From the NCBI GenBank assembly GCA_038239195.1, contig JBBSEZ010000206.1, positions 1 to 16,756 on the forward strand: a DNA stretch of 16,756 bases, written 5' to 3'. The DNA is from JBBSEZ01 sp038239195. Lineage in GTDB: Bacteria; Planctomycetota; Planctomycetia; Gemmatales; Gemmataceae. The notes under the pieces are model-generated. The model saw only the letters and a list, made by a program, of their open reading frames with translations, was not told the DNA's origin and made no database searches. Shown piece after piece: positions 1-7,523 of this stretch (position 1 is the first letter of the stretch; each line of letters begins with the position of its first letter). The position numbers and the translations under genes were made by a program.

Positions 1-29
1 ACCGGCGGGCTCACGCCGCGCCGCTCGCC
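1..29 (-). repeat. Diverged copy (copy 4) of the GNRA-hairpin repeat, 3' of the DUF1549/DUF1553 gene
   Basis: Read on the minus strand this begins GGCGAGCGG, has the loop GTGA (plus positions 11-14) and continues GCCCGCC. It shares start, loop and orientation with the copies at 10516-10586. The stem differs from them but still forms eight pairs with one bulged C. It starts 14 bases after the stop codon of the gene at 44-2485, in the same sense, so it would lie in that gene's 3' untranslated RNA. The window edge cuts what follows, so a U tract or a second copy cannot be excluded. Confidence 0.55.
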
Positions 30-43
30 TCGTTCACAGCCTC

Positions 44-2485
44 TCAGTGGTTGAACATGAACTCGCGCGAGTTGAGCAGCGCCCAGAAGACGTCTTCGAG
101 GGCCCGCTTCTTGTCCGCCTCGCCCAGCAGGATCACGGTGAGTCGGCCCGACTCGCGCGGCGTCGGCTTGCGGCTCAGCGTCCGCAAATACATCTCCTCG
201 ACGATCGCGTCCGGCGCCTTCTTCTCGGCCAGGCGCTTGCCGATCAGGTTGCCGCCCAGGATCTTCTGCGTCGTCGTGTCGCCGTTCAACAGGTGCAGCG
301 ACTGGGACAAAGTCGGCTCCAATCGCACCTCGCACGAGCAGACCGTGTCGCGCGTGGCCCGGCCAAACGTCGTCAGGAAGTAGGTGCTGATCCCGCCGTC
401 GGCAATCTGCACGGCGCGAGCCCCCACCGGCAGGCCGGGGAACTTGTTCTTCGTCTCGGTCACCGCGCTGATGCAGTCGAGGAACGTCTCCGCCTTGATC
501 CGGCGGATCCCCGCCCTTGCGAAGTTGCGCGTGTCGCCCGCGTTGCTGGCGTTGGGCTGCGTGGCGAGCTGATAGGTCCGCGAGGTGCAGATGTCGCGCA
601 CCAGCTTCTTGAAGTCGTACTTGTACCCGGTGAACCGCTTGCCCAGCTCCGCGAGCAGTTCGGGGTTCGACGATGGGTTGCTGATGCGCACGTCATCGAC
701 CTCGTCGATGATGCCGATGCCGAAGAAGTGCGACCAGACGCGGTTGGCCAGGTTGGTCGCGAAGTACGGGTTGTCCGGCGACGCCAGCCACTTGGCCAGC
801 ACCACCCGGCGGTCCTTGTTGGCCACGTCGGGCACCTCGCCGCCCAGGAACTTCGGCCTCATCTGACGGCGCGTCAGCGGGTTGGCCACCTCGCCGCCCT
901 TGCTGTTGAAGACGATCGTCTCGCGCGGGTCGTCGGTGCCCTTGCGGCCGATCTGCGAGAAGAAGGCGGCGAAGCTGTAGTAGTCGTCCATCGTCCAGCG
1001 GTCGAACGGGTGGTTGTGACACTGGGCACACTGGATGCGCATGCCCATGAACACCTGCGCCACGTTCTCCGTCACCTTCAGGAGGTCGGTCTCCTGCTGG
1101 TAGTAGTTCGTCGGCGGGTTCTTGAACGTCCCGCCCGAGGCGCCCAGCAACTCCTGGACCCACTGATCGACCGGGACGTTGCGGGCGATCTTGTCCTGGA
1201 GCCAGTTGTAGTACAGCAGCGTCGCCTTGTAGCTCACCGCGTTCGACGAGCGGATTTGCAGCAGTTCCGCCCATTTGAGCACCCACAACTCGGCGAACTC
1301 CTTGCGGCCGAGGAGCTCATCGACGAGCTTCTCGCGCTTGTCGGCCCCCGCGCTGGCCATGAAGCGCCGGTGCTCTTCCACCGTGGGCAGCGTGCCGATG
1401 ACGTCGAGGTAGGCCCGGCGCAGGAACGTCTCGTCGCTACAGAGCTCCGAGGGCGCGATGCGCAGGTTCTTCAACTTGTTGTTGACCAGCGTGTCGATGT
1501 AGTTGTTCTCGCGCACGGTGGGGAACGCGAACTGGAGGCCCTTCGGCAAGACGATCACCTGCGCGCCCACGGTGAAGGTCGCGAAGCGCGCCATCACGAA
1601 CGCCTCGCCGCGCTCCCCGGCCGTCACCGACCCGTCGGCCGCGATCTTGGCCGAGTTGTCGTTGTTGCTCAGGAACAGGGCCAGCGAGGTCACGTCCCGC
1701 TCCGTCCCGTCGGAATAGCGGGCCCGCACGACCATTCTCTGCTTGGCCCCCTTGCCGTCGAGCACGGCCGTCTTGGGGTAGAGCTCGACCGCGACGGGCG
1801 TGGCTTCCTTGGCGGGGCTGGCAGGAGCGCCGGCGTCGAGCCAGCGCAGCATCGTCTGGTAATACTCGTCGCCTTCCTTGAACCGCTGGCCGCCACCGTG
1901 GGCGACCTTGGCCGTCGCCTTCTCGATCACCAGGCTCTCGGCCGGCAGCGCCAGGTTGACGCGCCGCCCGGGCATCTCGCGCGTCAGCCGGTGGTGATCG
2001 CCGTTGGCGTCGAAGCCGAACAGCGAGATCCGGAAGCCCTCCTTGCCGCGCGCCGCCCCGTGGCACGAACCGGTGTTGCAGCCGGTCCGCAGGAAGATCG
2101 GCATCACGTCGAGGTTGAAGCTGATCGGCCGCTCTTTTTTGGCGTCCGTCACCTTGAGCGGCACCGTGAGCTCCTTGCCGCCAAACGCAACCTTGAGTTG
2201 CGTCGAGCCGTCGGCCAGGGGAGTCAGCACGTTCTTGTCGAGCTTCGCCAGGGAGGCGTTGAGGAGCGTCGCCTTGGCCGATGCCGTCACGTCCTGCGTG
2301 AGGCCATCGGTATACGTCGCCTGCACGACGAACGTCTGCCGCGCCCGGCTGGTGTATAGCGCCAGGCTGGGCGGGGAGACCTCCAACGACTTCAACGCCG
2401 CCTGTTGCGCCGAGGCGAGGTTCGCCAGGACGAGAGCGCCGAGGGCGGTGAGCAGCAGTCGGGCGGGAGCTCGGAAATGTCGCAT
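44..2485 (-). CDS. Exported DUF1549/DUF1553 (PSCyt2/PSD1) protein with Ig-like domains and haem-type motifs
   Basis: An 813-residue exported protein of a family greatly expanded in Planctomycetota; its biochemical role is not established. Residues 1-27 form a signal peptide ending in LASAQ. Two bacterial Ig-like (BIG2-type) segments lie at about 31-112 and 233-314. Between them is a cytochrome-like stretch with C136, C141 and H142 (CX4CH spacing) followed by GAARGKEGF. The DUF1549 part is about 330-515 and carries a canonical CXXCH haem motif, C486-A-Q-C489-H490, followed by NHPFDRW. The DUF1553 part is about 540-790 and includes NRVWSHFFG at 581-589. The ATG at 2485 has a weak AAGGG upstream. 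It is the last gene of the operon, 72 bases after the PPC gene. The likely role is as a periplasmic or surface multidomain cytochrome-like protein; the substrate cannot be read from the sequence. Confidence 0.93.
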   Translation of the reverse strand: MRHFRAPARLLLTALGALVLANLASAQQAALKSLEVSPPSLALYTSRARQTFVVQATYTDGLTQDVTASAKATLLNASLAKLDKNVLTPLADGSTQLKVAFGGKELTVPLKVTDAKKERPISFNLDVMPIFLRTGCNTGSCHGAARGKEGFRISLFGFDANGDHHRLTREMPGRRVNLALPAESLVIEKATAKVAHGGGQRFKEGDEYYQTMLRWLDAGAPASPAKEATPVAVELYPKTAVLDGKGAKQRMVVRARYSDGTERDVTSLALFLSNNDNSAKIAADGSVTAGERGEAFVMARFATFTVGAQVIVLPKGLQFAFPTVRENNYIDTLVNNKLKNLRIAPSELCSDETFLRRAYLDVIGTLPTVEEHRRFMASAGADKREKLVDELLGRKEFAELWVLKWAELLQIRSSNAVSYKATLLYYNWLQDKIARNVPVDQWVQELLGASGGTFKNPPTNYYQQETDLLKVTENVAQVFMGMRIQCAQCHNHPFDRWTMDDYYSFAAFFSQIGRKGTDDPRETIVFNSKGGEVANPLTRRQMRPKFLGGEVPDVANKDRRVVLAKWLASPDNPYFATNLANRVWSHFFGIGIIDEVDDVRISNPSSNPELLAELGKRFTGYKYDFKKLVRDICTSRTYQLATQPNASNAGDTRNFARAGIRRIKAETFLDCISAVTETKNKFPGLPVGARAVQIADGGISTYFLTTFGRATRDTVCSCEVRLEPTLSQSLHLLNGDTTTQKILGGNLIGKRLAEKKAPDAIVEEMYLRTLSRKPTPRESGRLTVILLGEADKKRALEDVFWALLNSREFMFNH

Positions 2486-2530
2486 CGGTTCGTTGCCCTT
2501 CGGGTGATCGCGTGGGTGAGGGGGCGATTC

Positions 2531-2563
2531 GTTTAGCGGCGGGTCGTAGAACCGCCGCTAAAC
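2531..2563 (-). promoter_or_regulatory. Intercistronic hairpin overlapping the PPC gene stop codon
   Basis: A perfect 12-bp inverted repeat, GTTTAGCGGCGG at 2531-2542 and its complement at 2552-2563, separated by nine bases. On the minus strand the TAG stop codon of the PPC gene (2558-2560) lies inside the 5' arm. There is no U tract, so it does not look like a classical intrinsic terminator. The next gene starts 46 bases later. It may be a partial terminator, an mRNA stability or processing hairpin, or a REP-like repeat. Confidence 0.6.
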
Positions 2564-5056
2564 GGGGGAGTATTTCTTCGGCGCGGGCTTGGGCGCCGGG
2601 GCCCCGCCCGCGGCCAGGCGCTCGCGCTCCTCCTGCTCGAGGCGGAGGCGCTCCAGGCGGGTCAGGCGCTTCACGACCGGCTTGACCGCAGGGGGTGGCT
2701 TGACCGCGACGGGGACCACCGGGGCCTTGGGCGCGACCTTCACGATGGGCACGTCGATGCGCAGTTCGGTGCCGCCGACGTTGTGCAGGACCGGCTCGCC
2801 GTCCTTCATGACCACGACCTGGCAGAAGATGTTCCGGTGCTGCCCGGGCGGGCTGGTGCGATCGACCGTCACCTTGAAGGCCAACTCTTTGGTGTCCTTG
2901 GTGATCGTCGCCTCCGCCGTCGTCGCCTTGAAGGGCAGGCCGACCAGTTTCACCTTCGCCGGGCCCGCGAAGGGCGCGTTGTGCTTGATGCGGCAGAAGA
3001 CCTCGGTCTCCTTGCCCTGCTCGGCCGAGGCCCGCTCCATCGCGAACGTCACGAACGGGGGGGCAATCTCGATGGTCGCGAGCTGCGACGACACCCACAC
3101 CGGGCCGTTGCCGACCGTGGCGACTGCCAGCACGGCGGTCTTCCACTTGCGGACCTGCGCGCTCGGCGCGGCGTTCATCGGCAACGTCGTCTCGGTCGCG
3201 CCGGCGGGGATGGCCGCCGAACTGGCCGAGCTGACGCCGGGAGGGTTGAACAGGGGGAAGATGGTGATCGGGCCCGTGAAGCCGGGCTTCCGCTCGACCA
3301 CGATCTTGAGGCCCATCGCGCCGTTCTGCACGAGCGGCGCCTTCGGCTCCACGATGCGGATCGAGTAGGGCACCTCATTCGTCACCGCGATGGCGGCGCG
3401 ATCGAATTCGTTCTTCCAGTAGATCGACTGGCCGGGCGCACCGAAGACGAGATCGGCGCTCTGGCGCCACTTGCTCGCGATCTTGGCGTGTTTCGGGTCG
3501 GCGTGCCGGGCGGTGATGTGGGCCAGCTTCCCGGCGACGGGGGCCGTCGCCGCCGCCTCGAAGACGACCGGCACCAGGTCGAGGTTGCTCGCCACGTTCT
3601 CGGCGTGGAGCGTCACGCCCACGGGCAGGTTGTCGGCGCCGAGCACCAACTCGCCGCCGAAGTTGGCCCGGCTCGCGCTGACGAGCGTCGCCATGCGGTT
3701 GCCGCGCGGCACCGAGACCGTCTGGCGCTCCTGCGAATAGAGGGCGACCTTGGGAATGCCCAATGTGACGACCGGCTTCACCTCGGTGAACTCGACGCGG
3801 TAGAAGTAGGTTGGCCCGCCCTGGCCGAGGTGGTCGGTGATGGTCAGGACGTATTCGCCGTCCGCCGGGACCGTCCAGCGAAAGTAGCTGTCCGGCCCGA
3901 TAGCGTCGTCGTTGCTGATGAGGGCCCCGCCGTTGAAGTTCGAGATGGTCATCACCGAATCGAGCGGGGAGCCGAGCCGGCGCGCGTAGCAGTGGACGTC
4001 GTAGGTCTGGCCGCGCTTGGCCTTGAAGCGGAAGTGATCGACGTCGCCCTTCTTGTCGATGACGCCGTTGAGCGCCAGCGGCAGTTCCGCCCTGGTCGCC
4101 GTCGCGTGCGTGTCGTTCGGCTCGGCCTCGACCACGTTGCCGACCTCCGACACCCGAAACGGGATGCCCGAGGGCGAGATGCCGCCCGCGTCCCGGGCGA
4201 AGGCCCTGAACTTCTCGCCGACCTTGGCCGGCAACTTCACCTTCTGCGCGAGCTCGCCGCTTGGATCGCCGAGGAAGCGCACCGTAACCTCTTCGCCCGC
4301 CTTGCCCCCAGCGGGGACGACCGCGAGCGGCCGGGGGAAGGTGCCGACGTGGAGCCGGTAGGCACACGCCCCGTTGCCGCCGTAGGCGCTTTCGCGCACC
4401 TGCACGATGTAGGTGCCGTCGGCGGGCACGACAATGGAGGCGGCGGCGTCCTGGCCGAGCAGCGGCGAGTCGTCGGAGGCGGCCAGCTCGAAGCGCTTGC
4501 TGTCGAGAATGGCCACGTAGGGGTCGAAGAGCGTCGTGCCGAGGCGCATGCCCTCGATCTCGGCGCTCAGGCGCTGGCCCTTCTTGCACTCGACCGCGAA
4601 GTAATCGACGTCCTCGTAATCGACGACGCCGACGACGGTGACGTTGAGTGGGATCTTTTGCGGAGCGTTGAAGTCGCTGTTAGGCTCCTTCTCCTGAACG
4701 ACCGGCAGCGCGCCGACCCAGAAGGTGCGCAACTCCGACAGGCCGCTCGCGGTGCGCACGCGGACGGCGTGCTCGCCGAGGCGGCAGTCGGCGGCGATCT
4801 TGACGGTGGCCTTGACTTGCGTTTCGCCGATGGCCTCGAGCTTGGTGACGGTGAAGCCGGGCGCGAAGAACAGCACCTCTTGCGCGTCTTTGAGGCGGGC
4901 GCCGCTAAAGACGACGACGTGCTCGGCCCCGCGCTGCCCCCCGCGCGGCGAGACGCCGCCCAGGACGGGCGAGGCCGCGTCGGCCCGGGCCCCAAACAGC
5001 CAGGCCCCCAGAGCGAAGAGGGCGACCAGCGAGCGTCGAACGAGAGGTCGTGGCAT
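2558..5056 (-). CDS. Exported PPC (pre-peptidase C-terminal) domain protein
   Basis: An 832-residue secreted protein of the kind found between DUF1501 and DUF1549/DUF1553 genes in planctomycetes. Residues 1-27 are a signal peptide (basic start, hydrophobic core, ARADA cleavage region). An IPT/TIG-like beta-sandwich covers about 29-115. Two PPC domains follow at about 122-237, opening EKEPNSDFNAPQ, and 309-423, opening EAEPNDTHATAT. Each has the 'D-x-D-x-F' core (DVDYFAV and DVDHFRF). The middle (about 430-770) is further beta-rich sequence without a motif I recognise. From about 775 the tail is rich in Pro, Lys and Val and contains a short, highly charged helix (RLERLRLEQEERERL). PPC domains are non-catalytic, so a structural or binding role is likely. 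The ATG at 5056 has only a weak ribosome binding site. Confidence 0.92.
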   Translation of the reverse strand: MPRPLVRRSLVALFALGAWLFGARADAASPVLGGVSPRGGQRGAEHVVVFSGARLKDAQEVLFFAPGFTVTKLEAIGETQVKATVKIAADCRLGEHAVRVRTASGLSELRTFWVGALPVVQEKEPNSDFNAPQKIPLNVTVVGVVDYEDVDYFAVECKKGQRLSAEIEGMRLGTTLFDPYVAILDSKRFELAASDDSPLLGQDAAASIVVPADGTYIVQVRESAYGGNGACAYRLHVGTFPRPLAVVPAGGKAGEEVTVRFLGDPSGELAQKVKLPAKVGEKFRAFARDAGGISPSGIPFRVSEVGNVVEAEPNDTHATATRAELPLALNGVIDKKGDVDHFRFKAKRGQTYDVHCYARRLGSPLDSVMTISNFNGGALISNDDAIGPDSYFRWTVPADGEYVLTITDHLGQGGPTYFYRVEFTEVKPVVTLGIPKVALYSQERQTVSVPRGNRMATLVSASRANFGGELVLGADNLPVGVTLHAENVASNLDLVPVVFEAAATAPVAGKLAHITARHADPKHAKIASKWRQSADLVFGAPGQSIYWKNEFDRAAIAVTNEVPYSIRIVEPKAPLVQNGAMGLKIVVERKPGFTGPITIFPLFNPPGVSSASSAAIPAGATETTLPMNAAPSAQVRKWKTAVLAVATVGNGPVWVSSQLATIEIAPPFVTFAMERASAEQGKETEVFCRIKHNAPFAGPAKVKLVGLPFKATTAEATITKDTKELAFKVTVDRTSPPGQHRNIFCQVVVMKDGEPVLHNVGGTELRIDVPIVKVAPKAPVVPVAVKPPPAVKPVVKRLTRLERLRLEQEERERLAAGGAPAPKPAPKKYSPV

Positions 5057-5096
5057 GGTTATCGAGGATCTCGGCGGGGGGTGTTCGGGTGGGGGA

Positions 5097-5148
5097 AATC
5101 TCCAGGCCGCAAGCGCTGCCCTCGGGCGCCGCTTGCGGCCTGGAGATT
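5097..5148 (-). promoter_or_regulatory. Long perfect hairpin between the DUF1501 and PPC genes
   Basis: A 19-bp perfect inverted repeat with arms 5097-5115 and 5130-5148; the left arm begins AATCTCCAGGCCGC. The 14-base interior holds a second 4-bp stem, GCCC (5118-5121) with GGGC (5124-5127). On the minus strand it begins nine bases after the DUF1501 stop codon and ends 40 bases before the PPC start. It is followed by TTTCCCCC, so there is no proper U tract. It could attenuate or stabilise the operon transcript, or be a mobile repeat. Confidence 0.7.
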
Positions 5149-5156
5149 GGCGACAA

Positions 5157-6512
5157 TTACGCGATCAGCTCGGTGCGGACCTTGCCCTCGCGGACGATGT
5201 CGATGGGCCGATTGCCCGGCGCCATCAGCTTCTTCTCGGCATTGATGCCGAGCTGCTTGTAGACCGTCATCGCCAGGTCCTCGACGGTCAGCGGGTCGTC
5301 CTCGGGCTCGGTGGCCGTGGAGTCCGACGTGCCGTAGACGAAGCCCTTCTTGATGCCGCCGCCGGCGAGGACGACGCTGAAGACCTTGGGCCAGTGGTCG
5401 CGGCCGGCGGTCGCGTTGATCTTGGGCGTGCGGCCGAACTCCGACGACACCATGATGAGCGTCGAATCGAGCTCGCCGGTGCGGTCGAGGTCGCGGATCA
5501 GCGCGGCGAACGCCTGATCGAAGGCGGGGAGCTGGCCCGTCATGCCGGCCTTGATGCCGCTGTGCATGTCCCAGCCGCCGTAGGTCAGCGACACGAAGCG
5601 CACGCCCGCCGACACCAACCGCCGAGCCAGCAGGATGCGCTGCCCGGCGGCGTTGCGCCCGTACTCGTCGCGCAGGGCGGGCTTCTCGGCGTTGATGTTG
5701 AACGCCTCGCGAGCCTTCTCCGAGCTGATGAGGCTGTAGGCGCGCTTGTAGAACGTGTCCATCGCGTCGAGGCCGTCGGCCCGCTCGCGGCCGGCGAAGT
5801 GCTCGTTGACCGCCTCCAGCATGTTGCGGCGGGTGGCGAAGCGCTTCTCATCGACCCCACCGGGGAGCTTGAGGTCCTGCACGGTGAAGCCGGCGTTGGC
5901 CGGGTCGCTGCCGAGGCTGAACGGCGCGTAGGCCGAGCTGAGGTAGCCGGAGCTTGCGTAGTTGGTCGGCAGCGACGGGATGCAGACGTAGGGCGGCAGA
6001 TTGTTGCGCACGCCCTGCTCGTGCGACACGACCGAGCCCATGCTCGGGAAGGTCAGCGCGGGGCTGGGGCGGTAGCCGGTGAACATGTTGTGCGTGCCGC
6101 GCTCGTGGGCGGCCTCGCCGTGCGTCATGGAGCGGCAGACGGTGATCTTGTCGGCGATCTGCGCGGTGCGCGACAGGAACTGGTTGAAGAAGACGCCGGG
6201 CATCTTGGTCTGGACGGTGCCCATCTCGCCGCGATACTCGATGGGAGCGAGCGGCTTGGGGTCGAAGGTGTCCTGGTGCGCGATGCCGCCGGGCAGGAAC
6301 ACGTGAATGATCGACTTCGCCGGCGGGCCCTTGGGGACGCGGGCGCCGAGGGCAGTCGGCCCGGCCGCGGCCTGCGCGGACTGCAAGCGGAAGTACTGGT
6401 CGAGCGTCAGCCCGAGACCGCCGAGGAGGCCCACCTGAAGGAACCCGCGCCGCGAGGGCCGCCGGAAGTGGGCCGGATCGTCCTGCCACGTCCCGGTAAT
6501 GTTCTTGGTCAT
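5157..6512 (-). CDS. DUF1501 family protein with Tat signal
   Basis: A 451-residue protein of the DUF1501 family, which has an alkaline-phosphatase/sulfatase-like fold and is very common in planctomycetes; the substrate is unknown. The N-terminus carries a Tat signal, SRRGFL at 20-25 followed by a hydrophobic stretch to about 36, so it is exported folded. Family landmarks are FLPGGIAHQDTFDPK (72-86), HERGTHNMFTG (136-146), YGGWDMHSG (311-319), SSEFGRTP (356-363) and GRDHWPK (370-376), whose Asp, His and Glu residues are plausible metal ligands. The ATG at 6512 is chosen because AGGAGAG lies at 6521-6527, eight bases upstream. An in-frame extension to 6836 is open but looks non-coding and would bury the Tat signal. 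It is the first gene of the three-gene operon. Confidence 0.94.
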   Translation of the reverse strand: MTKNITGTWQDDPAHFRRPSRRGFLQVGLLGGLGLTLDQYFRLQSAQAAAGPTALGARVPKGPPAKSIIHVFLPGGIAHQDTFDPKPLAPIEYRGEMGTVQTKMPGVFFNQFLSRTAQIADKITVCRSMTHGEAAHERGTHNMFTGYRPSPALTFPSMGSVVSHEQGVRNNLPPYVCIPSLPTNYASSGYLSSAYAPFSLGSDPANAGFTVQDLKLPGGVDEKRFATRRNMLEAVNEHFAGRERADGLDAMDTFYKRAYSLISSEKAREAFNINAEKPALRDEYGRNAAGQRILLARRLVSAGVRFVSLTYGGWDMHSGIKAGMTGQLPAFDQAFAALIRDLDRTGELDSTLIMVSSEFGRTPKINATAGRDHWPKVFSVVLAGGGIKKGFVYGTSDSTATEPEDDPLTVEDLAMTVYKQLGINAEKKLMAPGNRPIDIVREGKVRTELIA

Positions 6513-6865
6513 GCCGCGGTCTCTCCTGGGTAAAGTCAATTCTCTCGTCTCCCCTTTGGGGGCCTTGTCGGACCACAAGGGAGAACAAGACTGACGTAAG
6601 GTTGCGGATTGTCTTGGGCGTTTGCTCGAGGCCGGGTTACTGCTGTCGGTGGCCGGGTGGCGGGTCGGTCGGGCTGGCAGGTCTACGGCGGGGCATCCGC
6701 GGGGAGGCGGGACGTTCATGTCTACGGTATGGTTCCCAGGGGGAGACGTCAACCCATTTCTTGGGAAGGTGGGCATTTCGGGCAGAGAGATTTGAAGATC
6801 CCGAGAACGTCGTCTTTTATCCTTGACGGCGCCCACCCGGGCCCTTTACGCTCAAGATTAACTGC

Positions 6866-6893
6866 TCGCGAAGGGCGGGAAGCCCGTTCGCGA
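6866..6893. promoter_or_regulatory. Hairpin in the divergent spacer
   Basis: TCGCGAA plus GGGC (6866-6876) pairs with GCCC, a single bulged G, and TTCGCGA (6882-6893), around the loop GGGAA. This gives an 11-bp stem with one bulge. On the plus strand it is followed by CGGACATTTTCTC. No plus-strand gene lies upstream to need a terminator, so its role is open; it may be part of the BON gene leader or an operator-like palindrome. Confidence 0.45.
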
Positions 6894-6952
6894 CGGACAT
6901 TTTCTCTCCGGTGGTAACCCTCGCCACCCCTCAATTGACTCCGAAGCAGAGC

Positions 6953-6972
6953 GGCCTCAACCCGGTGAGGCC
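6953..6972 (+). promoter_or_regulatory. Leader hairpin upstream of the BON-domain gene
   Basis: GGCCTCA (6953-6959) and TGAGGCC (6966-6972) form a perfect 7-bp stem around a six-base loop. It sits about 70 bases before the BON start codon at 7041, where it would be in the 5' untranslated RNA if the promoter lies upstream of it. Function unknown. Confidence 0.4.
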
Positions 6973-7040
6973 ACGTCTACGGGCCCTCGCCCAGGTTCGT
7001 GGCGGTGTCCCATGCAGGCTTACCCGATGGAGATGGCGTC

Positions 7041-7313
7041 ATGCCATGCCTGACCAACATGCAGGTAGACTTGGCCGATCGCGCCGAGGCGCTCTTGCGC
7101 AGTAACCCCTATCTCGCGCTGAAGAACGTCTCGTGCGAAGACTGCCGCGTCGAGAGCGGCGAGGGCGGGCTGGTCGTGCTCCGCGGCTGCTTGCCGTCCT
7201 ACTACCTCAAGCAGATCGCCCAGACGGTGGTCGCGCAGGTCGAAGGCGTGCGGCGCATCGACAACCGCATCCAGGTGGTTAAGCCGGCCCCGCGTAACGC
7301 CGCGTTCGATTGA
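7041..7313 (+). CDS. Small BON-domain protein
   Basis: A 90-residue protein made up almost entirely of one BON domain, the OsmY-type module thought to bind membranes or lipids. Supporting features are the early helix DRAEALLRSNPYL, the strand with VESGEGGLVVLRGCLPS, the helix LKQIAQTVVAQVEGVRR and the closing strand IDNRIQVVKP, all in the usual order and at the usual length of about 65 residues. No signal peptide is seen, so it is probably cytoplasmic or a partner of another protein. Two cysteines form CEDC, and a third lies in RGCLPS. The ATG at 7041 is preferred because GGAG lies eight bases upstream (7029-7032); the open frame continues further 5'. The gene is followed by a 210-base spacer. 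Confidence 0.8.
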   Translation: MPCLTNMQVDLADRAEALLRSNPYLALKNVSCEDCRVESGEGGLVVLRGCLPSYYLKQIAQTVVAQVEGVRRIDNRIQVVKPAPRNAAFD

Positions 7314-7511
7314 CGGGCCCCCAAAGCCCTCCTCTCCTCATTTCTGACCTCGGGTGGGCCACGACCGGCGCAGCTGCGACCGCTCCGGACGCGCTCAGCT
7401 TCGCGTCGCGGCTACACGTCTGGGGCGATTCTCTCCGGCCGGGTGGGACGAGGGCGCGGACAACGCTAGGATAGTCGGCAAAGCCCGTCTGTCCCGCCCT
7501 CCCCCTCTCCC

Positions 7512-7517
7512 AAGGAG
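7512..7517 (+). promoter_or_regulatory. Strong ribosome binding site fixing a TTG start
   Basis: AAGGAG lies six bases before the TTG at 7524. No in-frame ATG sits at a sensible place, and the signal peptide begins exactly at this TTG, so the site decides the start. Confidence 0.8.
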
Positions 7518-7523
7518 ACAGCC

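Larger units (their letters stand above)
6513..7040. other. Divergent intergenic region with leader hairpins, no gene
   Basis: This 528-base spacer separates the divergent DUF1501 and BON genes and must hold both promoters. No open frame here looks coding. Next to the DUF1501 start are two small hairpins, CCCC/GGGG (6551-6561) and CCTTGT/ACAAGG (6563-6580), which would lie in that operon's 5' leader. A TTGACG at about 6823 on the plus strand is a possible -35 box, but I see no good -10 box to go with it. Confidence 0.5.

Noticed and set aside
47..2359. Long open frames on the strand opposite the DUF1549/DUF1553 gene, and similarly opposite the PPC, DUF1501, flavoprotein and TPR genes (for example 2783-5245, 7395-10490, 12357-13481)
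   Set aside because: They are Arg/Pro/Ala/Gly-rich translations without domains, as expected on the opposite strand of GC-rich genes, and the overlapping genes have clear family motifs and ribosome binding sites.
6513..6836. N-terminal extension of the DUF1501 protein to 6836
   Set aside because: The extra residues are low-quality Arg/Pro/Ser sequence, the Tat signal would become internal, and AGGAGAG marks the ATG at 6512.
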